In this document: piece after piece, positions 1 through 12,601 of the stretch
Layout: every line of letters starts with the position of its first letter
How positions within the stretch are numbered: the stretch's first letter is position 1
DNA from: Xylaria sp. FL1777
Lineage: Eukaryota; Ascomycota; Sordariomycetes; Xylariales; Xylariaceae
Length of the DNA stretch: 64,000 bases
Direction of reading: 5' to 3'
Assembly: GCA_022578965.1 (NCBI GenBank)
Contig: MU400524.1
Coordinates: 124,001-188,000 of the forward strand
Notes under the pieces: generated by a model
The model's input: the letters and a program-made list of their open reading frames with translations, nothing else
The model's database searches: none
Told to the model about the DNA's origin: nothing
Made by a program: the position numbers and the translations under genes

Positions 1-394
1 AGGAACTTTTACTACTATGCATTAATAAAAGTCTTAAAGGATTTTAAAAGTAATAAGTATATTAATGCTTAGTAGTTATAAAGTAAATAAAATTAATAGC
101 TAAAGAGCTAAAACTAAATAAATAACTAAATATAAGAAATGCTTAACTATATAAACAAAAAAAAAGTAAAAAAAATAGAAACTTTTTTTTAGATTACTAT
201 AAGTCCAATAAGCACTAAATTACTGTAAGCTTAATAAGCTTTAAATTACTATAAGCTTAGTAAGCTTTAGATTACTATAAGCCTAATAAACTAAGTAAGT
301 TATTACGTAATTTAGCTTTAGTTAGCACAGGTGCAAAATATATATAAAAGTACTAAGTTGCTTTAAAAGCTACTTTAGTGCTAATTTTGTAACA
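1..394 (-). repeat. 3' LTR of family A copy 1 (partial)
   Basis: This matches the inner four-fifths of the LTR at 7107-7603, including the stacked TAAGC..AGTAAGC blocks around 200-300 and the terminal TAACA at 390-394. The outer end of the LTR lies before base 1. Confidence 0.92.
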
Positions 395-987
395 TTATCT
401 CTTTTTTTCTAGAATTGTTGTTTTAATAATTTTCCTATAAATATTTTTTCTCCTTTTTTTCTGCATATTAAAAATGTTAAAGCGTATTAAAAAAACTAAC
501 TGCTTATTAAAAACAAAGCAAAAACTTGTTTTTGCTTTTTTTATTAACTTTACTAGTTATAAAGTTATGCTTTATTTTTGTTGCTTTAATTAGTTACTAA
601 CATATAAAATAACAAATAACGTATTTTGTTGCTTTAAATGTATACGTGCTAGCTGCTTTTATAATAAGTTAGAAGTTTTAATCGACTTAATTAATAATAT
701 AGTTTTTAAGTATTATTATTTTAAAAAAAAAAAAAGCAAGCAAAGCAATAATTGCTTTTAGTTTAAAAAAAACTAAAATAAGCTTAAAACAGCTTTAATT
801 TTGTTTTAAGCAAGCTAGTTTAGCTTTATATACAAAAACGTTTTTTAAAAGCAAAAAGCGTTAAAATAATTTAGCAAAAGCTTTAGTTCTTAAATAAGTT
901 AAACAAAATAAAGCGCATTAAAAAAGAACAAAAAGCACTAGTAAAAAAGCAAAAATAACAAAAAAAGCAAGCTAAAGCAATATAAGC

Positions 988-3900
988 TGCTTTATTTAAG
1001 TTTAATTAAAATTTCTTAAGCGTTTTTTTTAAAGTTAATTTTTTTTTTCTAGTTTTAAGCAGTTAAAATATTAGTAATAAAACCAATTTATAATTGCTAT
1101 AGCAATTTTTAAGTGTTTTTTAAGTTTTTAAGTATTATTAGCATATAAGTATCTGTTTTATTTAATAAAATACTTAATATTATTGTTGTTTTAACAAAAA
1201 TTTAGTATATTTTTAACTTTATAAATGTTTTAATTTGTTTTTATTTTTAGTTATGTTTTAATAAGTGTTCTAATAAGTGCTAGTTTTAATAAAAAAATAT
1301 AAAAAACAAAGTAAATTCGCATGTTCTTTAATAATAATAGTTTATAGTTAGTAAGTAAAATAATTTTTTTAATTTTAAAAAAGCTAAGTTTTTTAAATTC
1401 TAATTTATTGCTTAGTTGTTTTGTTTTAATTTAAAAAATATTAATGTTTATATTTTGTTTTTGTTATAGCAAGTAAACTTTGTTTTTCTTTTTAAAGGTT
1501 AGTTCTTTAGTTTGTTTTCTGTTATAGTATATTAATATTTATTGTTATAAAAACTAAAAACGTAGTTATAGTTTAGCTTATAGCGTTTTAATTTCTGTTG
1601 CAATAGTTTTTGCTTGAGGTACTATAGTTAAAATAGCAAATATTTTTATTAATGTTTTTTTTTGTTTTTTAATAGTTGCTTGCTATTTATAAATAGCTTT
1701 ATGTAAAAATATGTTTATATTTTTGTTTATTAATATATTATATAAGATTTATGCTATTAGTAATAATTTTATTTAATTGTTTTATTAGTAATTAATATAA
1801 CTTTATAAATACTATTTTAATATTTAGTTTAGTTTTTTTGTTTATTTGTTAGTTTATAAGTAATAAGCAATTAAAAACTTTAGTTTAACACTAATAAGTT
1901 TAAAAAAATTAGTTTTAAACTTAAAAGTAAACAGTTTATTTTAGTTTAAAACAATTTTTTTTAGTAACTTATGTTTGTTTAAATATTAGCATATAAAAGC
2001 GTATGTAAGTTGTTTAGCTATTATATTTTCTTTAAATAGTAAAAAGTAAGCATATTTAGTAAGTCTATTAATAATAACTTATATTTTATTATATTATATT
2101 TTTATAACTAAATTAATTAATAAAAGTAGTGCTGTAATAAAATCTTAAGCAATAGTATGCTATGCTTGTTTAAGTATTTATATAAATTGTAATAGTTTAT
2201 AAAGCTTATGTTAAGCTACTTTAGCTTTGTTACAAATATTGCATTTTTTTATAATAAACTTAATTATGTTTTATAGTTCTAAAAAATTATATTTTTTTTA
2301 TAGTTATTTAACTATTTTTGTTATTTCTTAGTATTTATATAATAAGTATTTATAAAATTCTTTAATAAACTTGTTTTATAAAAATTCTAGTAAGTAAACT
2401 TTATGTTTATATATTAGCTTATTACTTTTTAATCTTTTGTGTTTTTATAGCTATGCTAACTTTTTTAAGTTATAAGCTTATTATAGTTATATATTTATAA
2501 AGTTCTTAAATATAACTTTAACTTTTAAGCTTTTATTTCCTTAAAAATGCAGTACTTAAATGTTTTTTTTTAAAACTTTAAATCTTTTTTAACTTTATTA
2601 GCTAAATATGTTTGCTTAAATGTTTTTTTTTCTTTTAATGTAATATATTTTAAAGTTAAATTTAAAAAAAAAAACTATTTAATTTTTATGTTGTTTAGTA
2701 ATCTTTTATGTAGTTATAAATTTTGTTAAGTTTTAATAATTTAAATAAATCTTAATTAGCTTTATAGTTTTCGTAAAAAATAGTTTTTATTTTTTAAGTA
2801 CTATAATAATTATAAATAGTTTTTTGTTATATATAAAGTATTATAATGCTACGTTTTGTAGTGCTTTAAAATAATAAGCTATTAAGTGCTATTTTTTATT
2901 ATTTTCTAGTTGTTTTAAAACTTCTGTAATTATATTATTTAAAGCATCTATTTTTAGCTTTTTCTTTTTTTATAAATTAAGTAATTTAACTATAAGATCA
3001 GAAGTAACTTTTAGTTTTAGTTCTTTAAAAGCTTTTTAGGCTTCCTTTAAAATTAAAAAGAATTTTCTTTTATATTTCTTTTTTATATACTTTATAAAAT
3101 AAAACGCCATTTTTTTAAAGTTTTAGATTAACATTTGAACATAGTTTAAAAATTTTAATACTTATTATATATTTATAATAGTAGCTAAATTAAGTATTTT
3201 TTAGTTTTATACTATATTAATTTTTAACTATTAAATCTATATTTGTTTTAAAATAATTATAAATCTTAAAAAGTTAATCTTTTATGTATGCTATATATAC
3301 TTCTTTATATTAAGTTATAGTTCTGCTTATTTAAATATTTTTAATACTTAAGTTATATGTTTTTTATGTTTTTTTAATGTTCTAAAATAAATCAAAATAT
3401 TGTTTAAGTAAATAAACATAAACTTATTTAAAAACTTCTGTAAAATTGTTATTATTATATATTAAAAGCTAGCTAATGCGTTTTATAGTTTTTATAGCAT
3501 AACTATATATTTATATAGTTTATATACTATTTGTATAATAGTTTTTTATTTTTTTTCTTTAGCTATTTTAATAGCATAATATTTATTTAGAATATTAACT
3601 ATTATAAACTACTTTGCTTAGCTAATGTTTTTTTTTATAGTTATTAGCAAAATAAAGAAATATTTATTTGCAATAATAATTATGTTTAATAATTAGTAGT
3701 TAATTATTATTTGTTATACTAGTCTTTTTTTTTTATTAATTAATTATTTTTTATTTTTTATTTTAAGTACTAGTATTATAAAGTATTTAGCAAATAACTA
3801 AAACTTTTTTAAAAATCTTTTTGCTAAGTTTTTTTAAATATATTTTTATAAAGCGTTTATTTTGTTTAAGCTTATATAGTATACTTAATAAAGCTTTAGT

Positions 3901-6488
3901 TAATATTTTTCTTTAATAGGAATATAGTAGTTTTATAAGCTATATTTAAGTAACTTTTTTTTTTTTCTTTTTTTGAATAGTTTATAAAATCTATAATATA
4001 CCTTTAGTATTTTATTTAGAATTTCTTTTGTAATTTTTCTAATCTTTTTGCTTTATTTTTTACTTTTTTATTTAATAGTTTTTGCTTTTTATTAGATTAA
4101 AAAGTTGCTAGTTTTTAACTATAGTATTTTTAAAATAATGTTATAATTAAATATATTAGCAATATTTAATATAATTTGTTTTTTGTGTTTTTATATAAAT
4201 ATATCGAAAAGCTTAGTTTTTTTAAGTACGCAATTATTATTATAGCTAAAAATGCTTTTATTAAATTTTTTAATTTTTTAGGATTTTTGCTTATATTTTT
4301 AAGAAATTTTATTTTGTTTTATTACTTTAAGTAAAATTATATTAACTTATGCTTCTAAATTAATTAAAGTGTTATACTTTTTTTTTTAATATATAAGTTT
4401 AACTTTAAATTGATTTTTTTAGTTATTATATTAAACTTTATATAAAGCTTTAATTTTTTTAGCTATTTGCTGCTTATTTAATGAATGCTTATTTTGTTTT
4501 TTAATTTTTTTTTATAAAATGTTTAAATGCTTGTTTTGCTTAATACTTTAAACGTTATTATATTTAATTCTAGTTTTGCTTTTAGTTAAGCTTTAAATTA
4601 TAGTTTTTAGACTTTTTTGCTTTTAGCAATTATTTTTTAGTATAAACATGCTTTAATTAGCTAGTAATATTTACAAAAGTTATTTTTATATTTTTTTAGA
4701 ACAATGTTATAAATATAGTTGCAATTTTTTTTAAACGTTGCAAAACCTTGTAAATTTTTATAATAAACTAAAATTATAACTAACTATTTTATTTTATAAA
4801 AGTTTTTTATTTTTATTTTTATAATTTGTTTAAAAAACTAGTTATTTTTTAGTTTATTAAGTAAATATTAGTAATATTAATATATTATATAACAAATTTA
4901 TAATACTTTATTATATTTTAAATTTTTTAGTTATAAAATATTATTATTATTTTTTATTATAGTTTTATTATAGTAATAACTTTTAGTAATTAGTTAAATT
5001 ATTAGTTCTGGTTTTTAAAACGTATTAGTTTTTATGCTAACTATTAATGCTTTTTTGTTTTGTTGCATTTAAAGCAGTTTAAGCTATAAAAATACTTTGT
5101 TTATTTTTATTAGTTCTTTTTTTATAATATTTTTTATAGCTTTTAATTTTATTTGTTTTTGTTTTAAAGTTTTATAGGTTTTATTTTTTTAAGTTTATTT
5201 AGCAATTAAGTGCTTTAGTAATTTATAGTTAGTTTAATAACTATATTATTTATAGTTATAGTTTTATTTCTTTAAATAGGACTTTTTTTTAGGCTACATT
5301 TTTAGCTTTAATAGTTTAAAGTTTTTGTAATTTTGTAAGTTTGCTAGCTATATTAACTTATTATTTTTTATTGTTTGTTACTTTTAGTTAAATTATTTTT
5401 TTAAGTTATATATTAAATAACTTTAATTGTTTATATAGCAAATATATCTTTTTGTAATTTGTTTTAATAATTATAAAGCTTTTAAATAATATTTGTATGC
5501 TTATTTATTTTAACTTATATAAATAAAGCATTTAGTTTTGTTTAATATAGTACTTCTGTTTTAATTTAAAATAGCAATTTTATACTTTTGCTTTAAAAAC
5601 ATATTTTTTAAGTTGTTTTATTGTTTTTTATTGTTTTAAACTTTTATAACTTATACTTTTTTTTTAAGCTAAAAAATTTTTTTTTTTTTGTAGCTTTTCT
5701 TTTTGTTCTTTTTTTTAGATTAGCATTGTTTTTAAAAGTATTTTTTTTTTTTGCAGTTATAACATTTAACTTTAAACATGTTTTAAAGTTATTATTTTTA
5801 AACTTTACTAATTTGTTTAGATTTCTGTTTAACATTTTTTTAAGTGTTTTTTTTCTTGTTTTTTTTAGTTTTTTTAGTTTTAAAGTACTAGTTAAATAAT
5901 TGTTAATTAATTATAATAGCTATATTAATATATATATTAATTTTTGCTAGTTTATTTATTTTGCATAGTTTGTTTTAAACTTAAGTTTTAAGTTTATTAT
6001 AAAATAAGTAAAACAATATAAACTTAAGCAATCTTAAGATTACTGCTAATTGTTTAAATTTTATAGCATAATTTACTATTACTTTTGTTTGTTTTAAGCA
6101 GTAAAATGCTTTTTTTGCGTGTTTTGCTTTTTAAATATTTTTAAATAGTACTTTTATTTAATTTTTAAACTTAATATAGTTTTTAAAAATTTTTTTTGTT
6201 TTTAGCTTAAAGTTAGTTAACTTGTTAGCTTTTAGAAAATCTTTTAAAATAAATTAAAACTATTTTAGTACTTTTTTTAATAAAAATTATAAAGTAGTTA
6301 TTATTTTTTAATTTTTTTTTATAATAGTAGTTAAGTACTACTTTAAATAAAGTTTAGCGTAAATTAAAAAAGCTTTTATATTTATAAATTTATTATAAAG
6401 TTTTAAAGCAGTAAGTTTAAAACTTTTAATGTTTAGTATTTTTAACATTATAGAAAATCCTAATAATAAAAGCAATAATAGTAATAAA
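988..6488 (-). pseudogene. gag-pol remnant of family A copy 1
   Basis: Read on the minus strand this carries the same gag-pol order as copy 2. The Gag zinc knuckle at 5723-5764 keeps the C-X2-C-X4-X-X4-C spacing, but its His codon has become Tyr. The reverse transcriptase box at 3399-3410 reads Tyr-Leu-Asn-Asn where the family has Tyr-Leu-Asp-Asp. A chromodomain remnant lies at about 1086-1223, with Trp codons turned to stops. Stops occur throughout every frame. The limits are transferred from copy 2 by collinearity and are approximate. Open frames on the opposite strand near 5621-5899 are by-products of the A-rich Gag strand. Confidence 0.85.
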
Positions 6489-7106
6489 AAGTTAGGTTTT
6501 TTATTTTGTATTATTATTTTAAGCGTAGCAATAATAAACATAAGCGTTAAGTTTACTAATAGTAATATTAGCGTTAATTATAATATAATTATTTGTTTAA
6601 AACTTTAATTTATTATTGCAATAGTAATTATTATTGCTACTTTAATTATTATAGCTAGTATTTATGCTAGTTTAAAAGTTATAACGCTTAGTATTTAAGC
6701 TGTTTTTTAGGTTAAAGTAATTAGTTTGCTTTATAGTGCTAGCATTAGCATTAGTTTTTTTTTATTACTACTGCTTAACTTTTTTTTTTTTATTATTGCT
6801 TTTTTTTTAATAAAAGTAGCTAATAAAAATGCTAAAGTTTATTGTTTTAATATATTATTAGTTTTAAAAGTCTTTAAGATTTTTAAACTTGATTTTTAAC
6901 TTTTTATTTTTAATAGTATAACTTAGATCTAGTTTATTAGTTATTAAGTAAAGTTTACTTATATAATGCTATTTAGTATTTTTATTTTTTAAATATTTTT
7001 TAGGTATGCTTTTAAAAGTTTATTTTGTAAACTAATTATTATTTAACTTTTTTATACTAATATTTGCTTTATATACTAAATTCTATTAATTAAAAAGCTA
7101 TTAAAG

Positions 7107-7603
7107 TATAACAAACTTGTTATATATTAATATAATAAGTTTACTTTTAAAGTCTTAATTTATAAGTAATAATAGAATTCTTAGCAGTAGTTCATTAAAA
7201 AAATTTTTAAAAAACTTTTATTACTATATATTAATAAAAGTCTTAAGGAATTTTAAAAATAATAAGTATATTAGTGCTTAATAGTTATAAAATAAATAAA
7301 ATTAATAGCTAAAAAGCTAGAACTAAATAAATAACTAAATACAGGAAGTGCTTAACTATATAAACAAAAAAAAAGTAGAAAAAACAAAAACTTCCCTTTA
7401 GATTACTATAAATCTAGTAAGCATTAAATTACTGTAAGCTTAGTAAGCTTTAAATTACTATAAGCCCGGTAAGCTTTAAATTACCGTAAGCCCGGTAAGC
7501 TAGGTAAATTGTTACATAACTTAGCTCTAGTTAGCATAAGTGCGAAGTACATATAAAAGCACTAAGTTGCTCCAAAGGCCACCCCAGTGCTAATTTTATA
7601 ACA
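7107..7603 (-). repeat. 5' LTR of family A copy 1 (497 bp)
   Basis: This is an LTR of the same length as those of copy 2. It is noticeably less mutated than the partner at 1-394: the stretch about 7455-7600 keeps GC-containing words such as CCCGGTAAGC and CCAAAGGCCACCCC. Confidence 0.93.
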
Positions 7604-9007
7604 AGGTTTAACTAAAGTAATTATAAATAAAAAGTTTAAACTTAGCAGCTTAGCTAGCTATATTTTCTTTACTTTTTTACTTTATAATTAAAGTATATAG
7701 CTAAATAAATACTATATAATACTGCAAAATGCGCTATTATAACAATTATAAAGTCCTTAAAATAATTACGTACTTTAGTTTTTTATAGCAACATAGATTT
7801 TAGTTTAATGTATACTAATATATAAATTTAAGTACTTTTGCTTGTATTAACTTTTCGTTAAAAAGCTATATGTTTACTAGCTATTAATACTTTTTATTTT
7901 TTAACTACATTTTATAAACGTTAGTATATTAGCTAATTATAGCTTTATTAATTATTTACGTACTTATTTTTTAACTTTATATTTAAAGTTCTTTTTATTA
8001 TTATATATGTTTATATAATATGCACTTAATTTTTATACTTTTTAAATACGTTAGTATATATATGTTTATATATATTAATATTGCTACAAAAAAAACTAAT
8101 TAAATATGTTTGCAAAACTAAATATTTTTATTTAATAGTTATTTTTAGTTTATAATTAAACTATTTTTAATCTTTGCTAATTATATTAATAACTTTAGCT
8201 AAAGTATAAAAACTTTTTTAATTATATTTAAATTAATTTAAAGCAGCAATAACTTAAGAACTTTAAAAGTAAAAAATAAACTTAGCTATGTTTTAAAATA
8301 TTTTTAAACAACTTAAAACTTGTTTAATAGTTAACTAATTGCTAAAATAGCATTAAAGTTATTATAAATATTAACTTTTGTTTAATGCTTAACTATTTAA
8401 TTTAAATTAGCTATAAATAGCATATATTAGTTTTTTATTAAATATATAAAGCAATAAATTATAAATTTAGCTATTATAGCTGCTTTAGCAGTTTTAACTT
8501 AGTAAATAATATAATTTAAGTTAATTATTATTAAATAACTAATAAATTATCTTTTTAAAACTATAAAGTTTATTAATATATTATTTTATATAATAATTTT
8601 GTTTATTTTTGCAGTAATAATAGCTATAAACGCACTAAAAAAAAACTTAGCTTAGCTAAGTTAGCTAGCTTAAATAGCAAGTTTTTTTTATAGTTTTTTG
8701 TTATATAATAAATAGTAAATATAATATAACTATATAGTTTAATTGTTTATAAAGCTATTAAGTAAACTGCTATTTTTTGCAGTTTTTTTTTAAAAGTAAT
8801 ATTTATAAAAATTAATAATAGTAGTTCTTTAAAACATAAAAATATTAAATCCTTTAAGCTAAAAAACATTTGTTTTAAGTAATAAGTTAGCTTAAAAATC
8901 ATTAATTAATGCTACTTTATAAATAAAATAAGTTATAGCTAACTATTATAATAAATCTTTGCTTTAAAAATATATTAAAAAAAGCACATAGTTATTTATA
9001 AGTATAA
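7604..9007. other. A+T-rich interval without recognisable feature
   Basis: About 1.4 kb between family A copy 1 and the 3.6-kb DNA transposon. It is extremely A+T-rich with stops in all frames. I see no terminal repeats, coding remnants or RNA genes here. Confidence 0.6.
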
Positions 9008-9015
9008 TAAATATA

Positions 9016-12000
9016 GGGAATTAATACAGATATATGAAGAATTAATACAAACATATGATTTTATAGATACATGATGCTTTTATTAGCTCAATTAAAAAAT
9101 GTTAGTGCACACTGTTTTTTCTTATGTACTTAATGTTGTTTATTTTATATTTTTTCTTATATATTTTGTTGATTTAATCCTGTTTATACTTTACATTTTA
9201 TGCTTTTTACTTTGTTGATACTAAAAACATATTTATTGTACACTTTAATTTTGTAATACTAATTAATTTTTATATTATACGATGTTTTCTGAACTTTTTA
9301 AGCTTTAGTTGTTGCGTAGGCGCGCTTTTACTTTAGATAATTTATCTTATTGTTAAAAAAGATAACGCACGTTTTGTTACTTTTTTTTTTGTTTACTTTT
9401 TTTACGTAATAGGTTATTTGCTGCTTTTGTAACTACTTTAACTTGCTGATTTTTTATATTTAGTTGTAGTAGCAAAAGTGTTTTTTTATTTTATGGCTTT
9501 AGTAATAATAATGCCTTTAATAATATTTTTAGTGCTTACTTTTATCTTTTTAGCATTGTTTTGCACTTATATAGCCGTAAAGAACTTAACAAGCTAGCAT
9601 AAAAGATTTGTACTGATTATAAGATTTCCTTTAGTAATACTTTTTTTTATTTATTAAGGCTTTAATGTGTACAAATGCTTATGCTTAGCCTAAAAGCTAG
9701 TTTTACTTTTGTTTTTTTAAGATCTTAGTCCGCTAAATTGTTTTGCATTGCTAGCTTGCTAACTGCTATTTATAAAGAATTTATATTAGCTTTATAGTTA
9801 GTTTATAAAGTTATAAAAAAAGGTTAATAGCTTTTTATAAACTTAGTTTGCTTGTATAAATATATATACTAGTAGAAAGACAAATAGGGGTAATTACTAT
9901 TAAATTTAAATAGCTATAACTTTTTTTTTTTATATTTATTGCTTTAATGTTTACTAGTAAGATTATTTGCATTAAGTTTAATTAAAGCTGCTTTATTTGT
10001 AACAGCATTGCTTAAACAGACTTTTTTTGTGCTAGCTTTGCTGTTTAAAGCAAGCATTTTATTAGCTAGCTACTATTTATTGTTTTTAGTTTTAAAGACC
10101 ATTTTTAACTTATTTATTTTAGGCGACCTATTTTTTATAGCTAACGTGCTTTTTAACTACGTTAATTTATTTTCGAAGAATAATAGGTTTGGTTTTGCTA
10201 AAAACTATATATACTCGTTTAAAGAATAACCGATTTAATTTTTTATTAAATGTAACTGATTTAAACACGTTAAGAAAAGCAAAAGTAAAAGACTTTAGCA
10301 GCAAAAGTCTTAAAAAACTAGCTATAAATAGGTAATTATTGCTAAAGCTATAAACAAGGGTTAATAGTTATTATAACTACACAAAAATATAAAACATTAT
10401 TAGTATAATTATAGCTTAAGCTTAAACCCCTTTGCTTACTTTTTTTATTATAAGCTTATAAACTTAGTAAGAGCAACTATTAAATTAATTAGCTGCTAAG
10501 TTAGTATTTAAACTTAAAATGTTTAAAGCATAATAAAATAGCAATACAAAAGGTCTATTTTTATTTAAAGGGATATTTATAATGCTTAAAGCCTTGTTAA
10601 TTAAGCTAAGCTAAATAGCTATAACTTAACTGCTGCTTTTATTAAGCTTTTTAACAAGCAAAAGGTTTTTTACTTAATAAAGTAAGCTAATAATAAGCTA
10701 AACTGCTTAGTTAAACTAGTTTAAACGTTTTTTTACTGCTTAGAAATATAGAAGCGATTTTTTAAGGTTGTTAGCTTTAATAATATATATAATACTAATT
10801 GATTTAAGCTGCTGTTGTTTTAAGCAATAAGCTAAACCTGCTTAAAAACGGTTTTTAATGCTATATTTAGCTTAATTAATAACAAAAGGCAAAAAGGCTT
10901 CTAGTTTTTAGCTAAAAATATTCGTTAGCTTATAATATAACATGCAATATAAAAGCCTGATGTAATTATAACTAATTATAATAAAGCAATAAAAGCTGCA
11001 TTAAATTATTAGTTTTTTTTTTTATAGTAGCAAATTTGCATACATTATATTAATTTTAACGTTTTGCTTAAAGCTAAGCAAAAATAAGTTTTAAGTTAAA
11101 TTAACAGTAGTAGTCCTATTACTAGCAAAAATAAAAATGCTGCTTTTATTAGTTATACACTAGTAAAGTTAACTTTTTTAAACAAGCAGCTAGTTAAAGC
11201 TACGTTTATTAATAACAAAGAAATTCTTTATATATACTAAGGCGTTTTAATTATGTAAAAGAAAGTAGTATTTGCAAAAATAAAAGCTATACATAAAAAA
11301 GCATAAGTTGATTTTTGCTAATGATTTAATAACTAGCGTTTTATTTTACGATATATTTATAGAACTTATATGTTTTTTAAAATGTAGTAGGCACGTTATT
11401 ATATTTGTAAATATTGCAACTTTGGCATTTAGGTTATATTAAGCATAAAGGCAAGCAATAATAACATAAAAAGCTACTTTTTAAATGGCATAAGTTATTT
11501 GTACGGTTTTATTAAAGCAATACAAAAAATAATAGCTAACTAAAAGCGTAACTTTAAATAAGCTTGTGCTTAAAATGAAGTTTTAACTTAACGCAAATAT
11601 TTATTATTGTTTTTTAATTACTTAGGCGAGCTTTGAACAGTTATAGCTTTAAAAAGGCTTAATTTACTTAACTTGCAATATTGCATTGCTTGCAAAGTTA
11701 TGCTAAATGTAAATAACTTTTTTTTACTAAACATTAAATATTGCACTAATAACTGTTTGGTTTTTGTTAAACTTAAGATCTTATGTTATTATAAGGTTTA
11801 CTTTAAGCTAGTATATGCAAGCTTTTTTAATAAATTAGACATTTATTTACGTTAAAAGTTATAGGAATTATTATTAAAAAATATATATAAACAAATCTGC
11901 AACTTTAAAATTGCTACGATGCTTTATAGTTAACTAAAGAACTTTGCAAAAGCAATTCTTAGTAGGCTTACAATTAAACTAAGTAAGCTACTAAGCAAAG

Positions 12001-12593
12001 CCTTAAAAAAACAGCTAACAGGCTAAAAATAGGGTTGCTTACTAGGTAGCTAAAACAAGTTAACCTTAGTTAAGCTTAAGCAAAGCAAAAGCTAATATAG
12101 CAGTACTAGCAAAAGCAATAGTTATTTTTTTACTTAGCGCTAAATACGTAGTTAATTAATAATGCTTAAAGCAAAAAGAACTACAAGTAGTAAGTTTAGC
12201 AAGCGTTAAATATAGCTTAATATTTAGAAGCAGAAAAATTAATAAAAGCTAAAATAATTAAATTAATAAATACTTAATATAACTGTTTGCAGTAATTTAA
12301 TAATGTTCTATAAATAAAAACTACTGTTATAACATATAGAATGTTAATATTTAAAAGCTAACATGTTGTTTAAATAGTTTATTATAATACCTATATTAAA
12401 AAGTCTGCATAAAAATAATACTGTTGGAAAAAAAATTAAGCTTTAAATCTAATTGGTTAAATAAAGGTAAGGAGTAAGTCTGTTAAAGTAGGAAATACTA
12501 TAGAGTCCGTTTTTTAATTGAGCTAATAAGAGCATTATATATCTGTAAGATTATGTGTTTGTATTAATTCTTTATGTGTTTGTATTAATTCCT
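9016..12593. mobile_element. Decayed class II DNA transposon, 3.6 kb, 8-bp target duplication (hAT-like by duplication size)
   Basis: The ends are inverted repeats of about 80 bp, each carrying two tandem copies of a word close to GAATTAATACAAACACAT, then a TTATAGATACATGATG-like segment and TTATTAGCTCAATTAAAAA. The element is flanked by exact 8-bp copies of TAAATATA at 9008-9015 and 12594-12601. An 8-bp duplication is typical of hAT elements and also of P and KDZ families, so the superfamily is not settled. The interior is somewhat less A+T-rich than its surroundings but broken by stops. A Cys-X2-Cys stretch near 11403-11420 on the plus strand recalls a BED-type finger but is not convincing. 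Its ends match the foldback element at 35917-36552, for which it may be the dead autonomous relative. Confidence 0.85.
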
Positions 12594-12601
12594 TAAATAT
12601 A

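Larger units (their letters stand above)
1..7603 (-). mobile_element. Ty3/Gypsy chromovirus, family A copy 1 (left end outside window), RIP-decayed
   Basis: This LTR retrotransposon lies in reverse orientation and its downstream end is cut by the window start. Its sequence is collinear with copy 2: landmarks map by a simple mirror (CCHC box at 5723-5764, RT box at 3399-3410). The LTR at 7107-7603 is the 5' LTR; 1-394 is the inner part of the 3' LTR. The element is saturated with C-to-T and G-to-A changes and has no usable frame. The right flank reads AGGTT; the matching left duplication is outside the window. Its LTRs share diagnostic differences with copy 2 rather than with copies 3 and 4. 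Confidence 0.93.

Noticed and set aside
5621..5899. Open frame of 92 codons on the plus strand, with similar ones at 23749-24027 (minus) and 56430-56711 (plus)
   Set aside because: All three lie antisense to the Lys-rich Gag zinc-knuckle region of family A. They exist because the A-rich sense strand yields Phe/Leu codons on the other strand. No independent gene signal.
6338..6541. 67-codon open frame on the minus strand
   Set aside because: A fragment of the decayed gag of copy 1, not a separate gene.
10008..11855. Open frames of 73 and 60 codons inside the 3.6-kb transposon
   Set aside because: They match no transposase motif I can identify and are bounded by random stops; the coding strand of the element is unclear.
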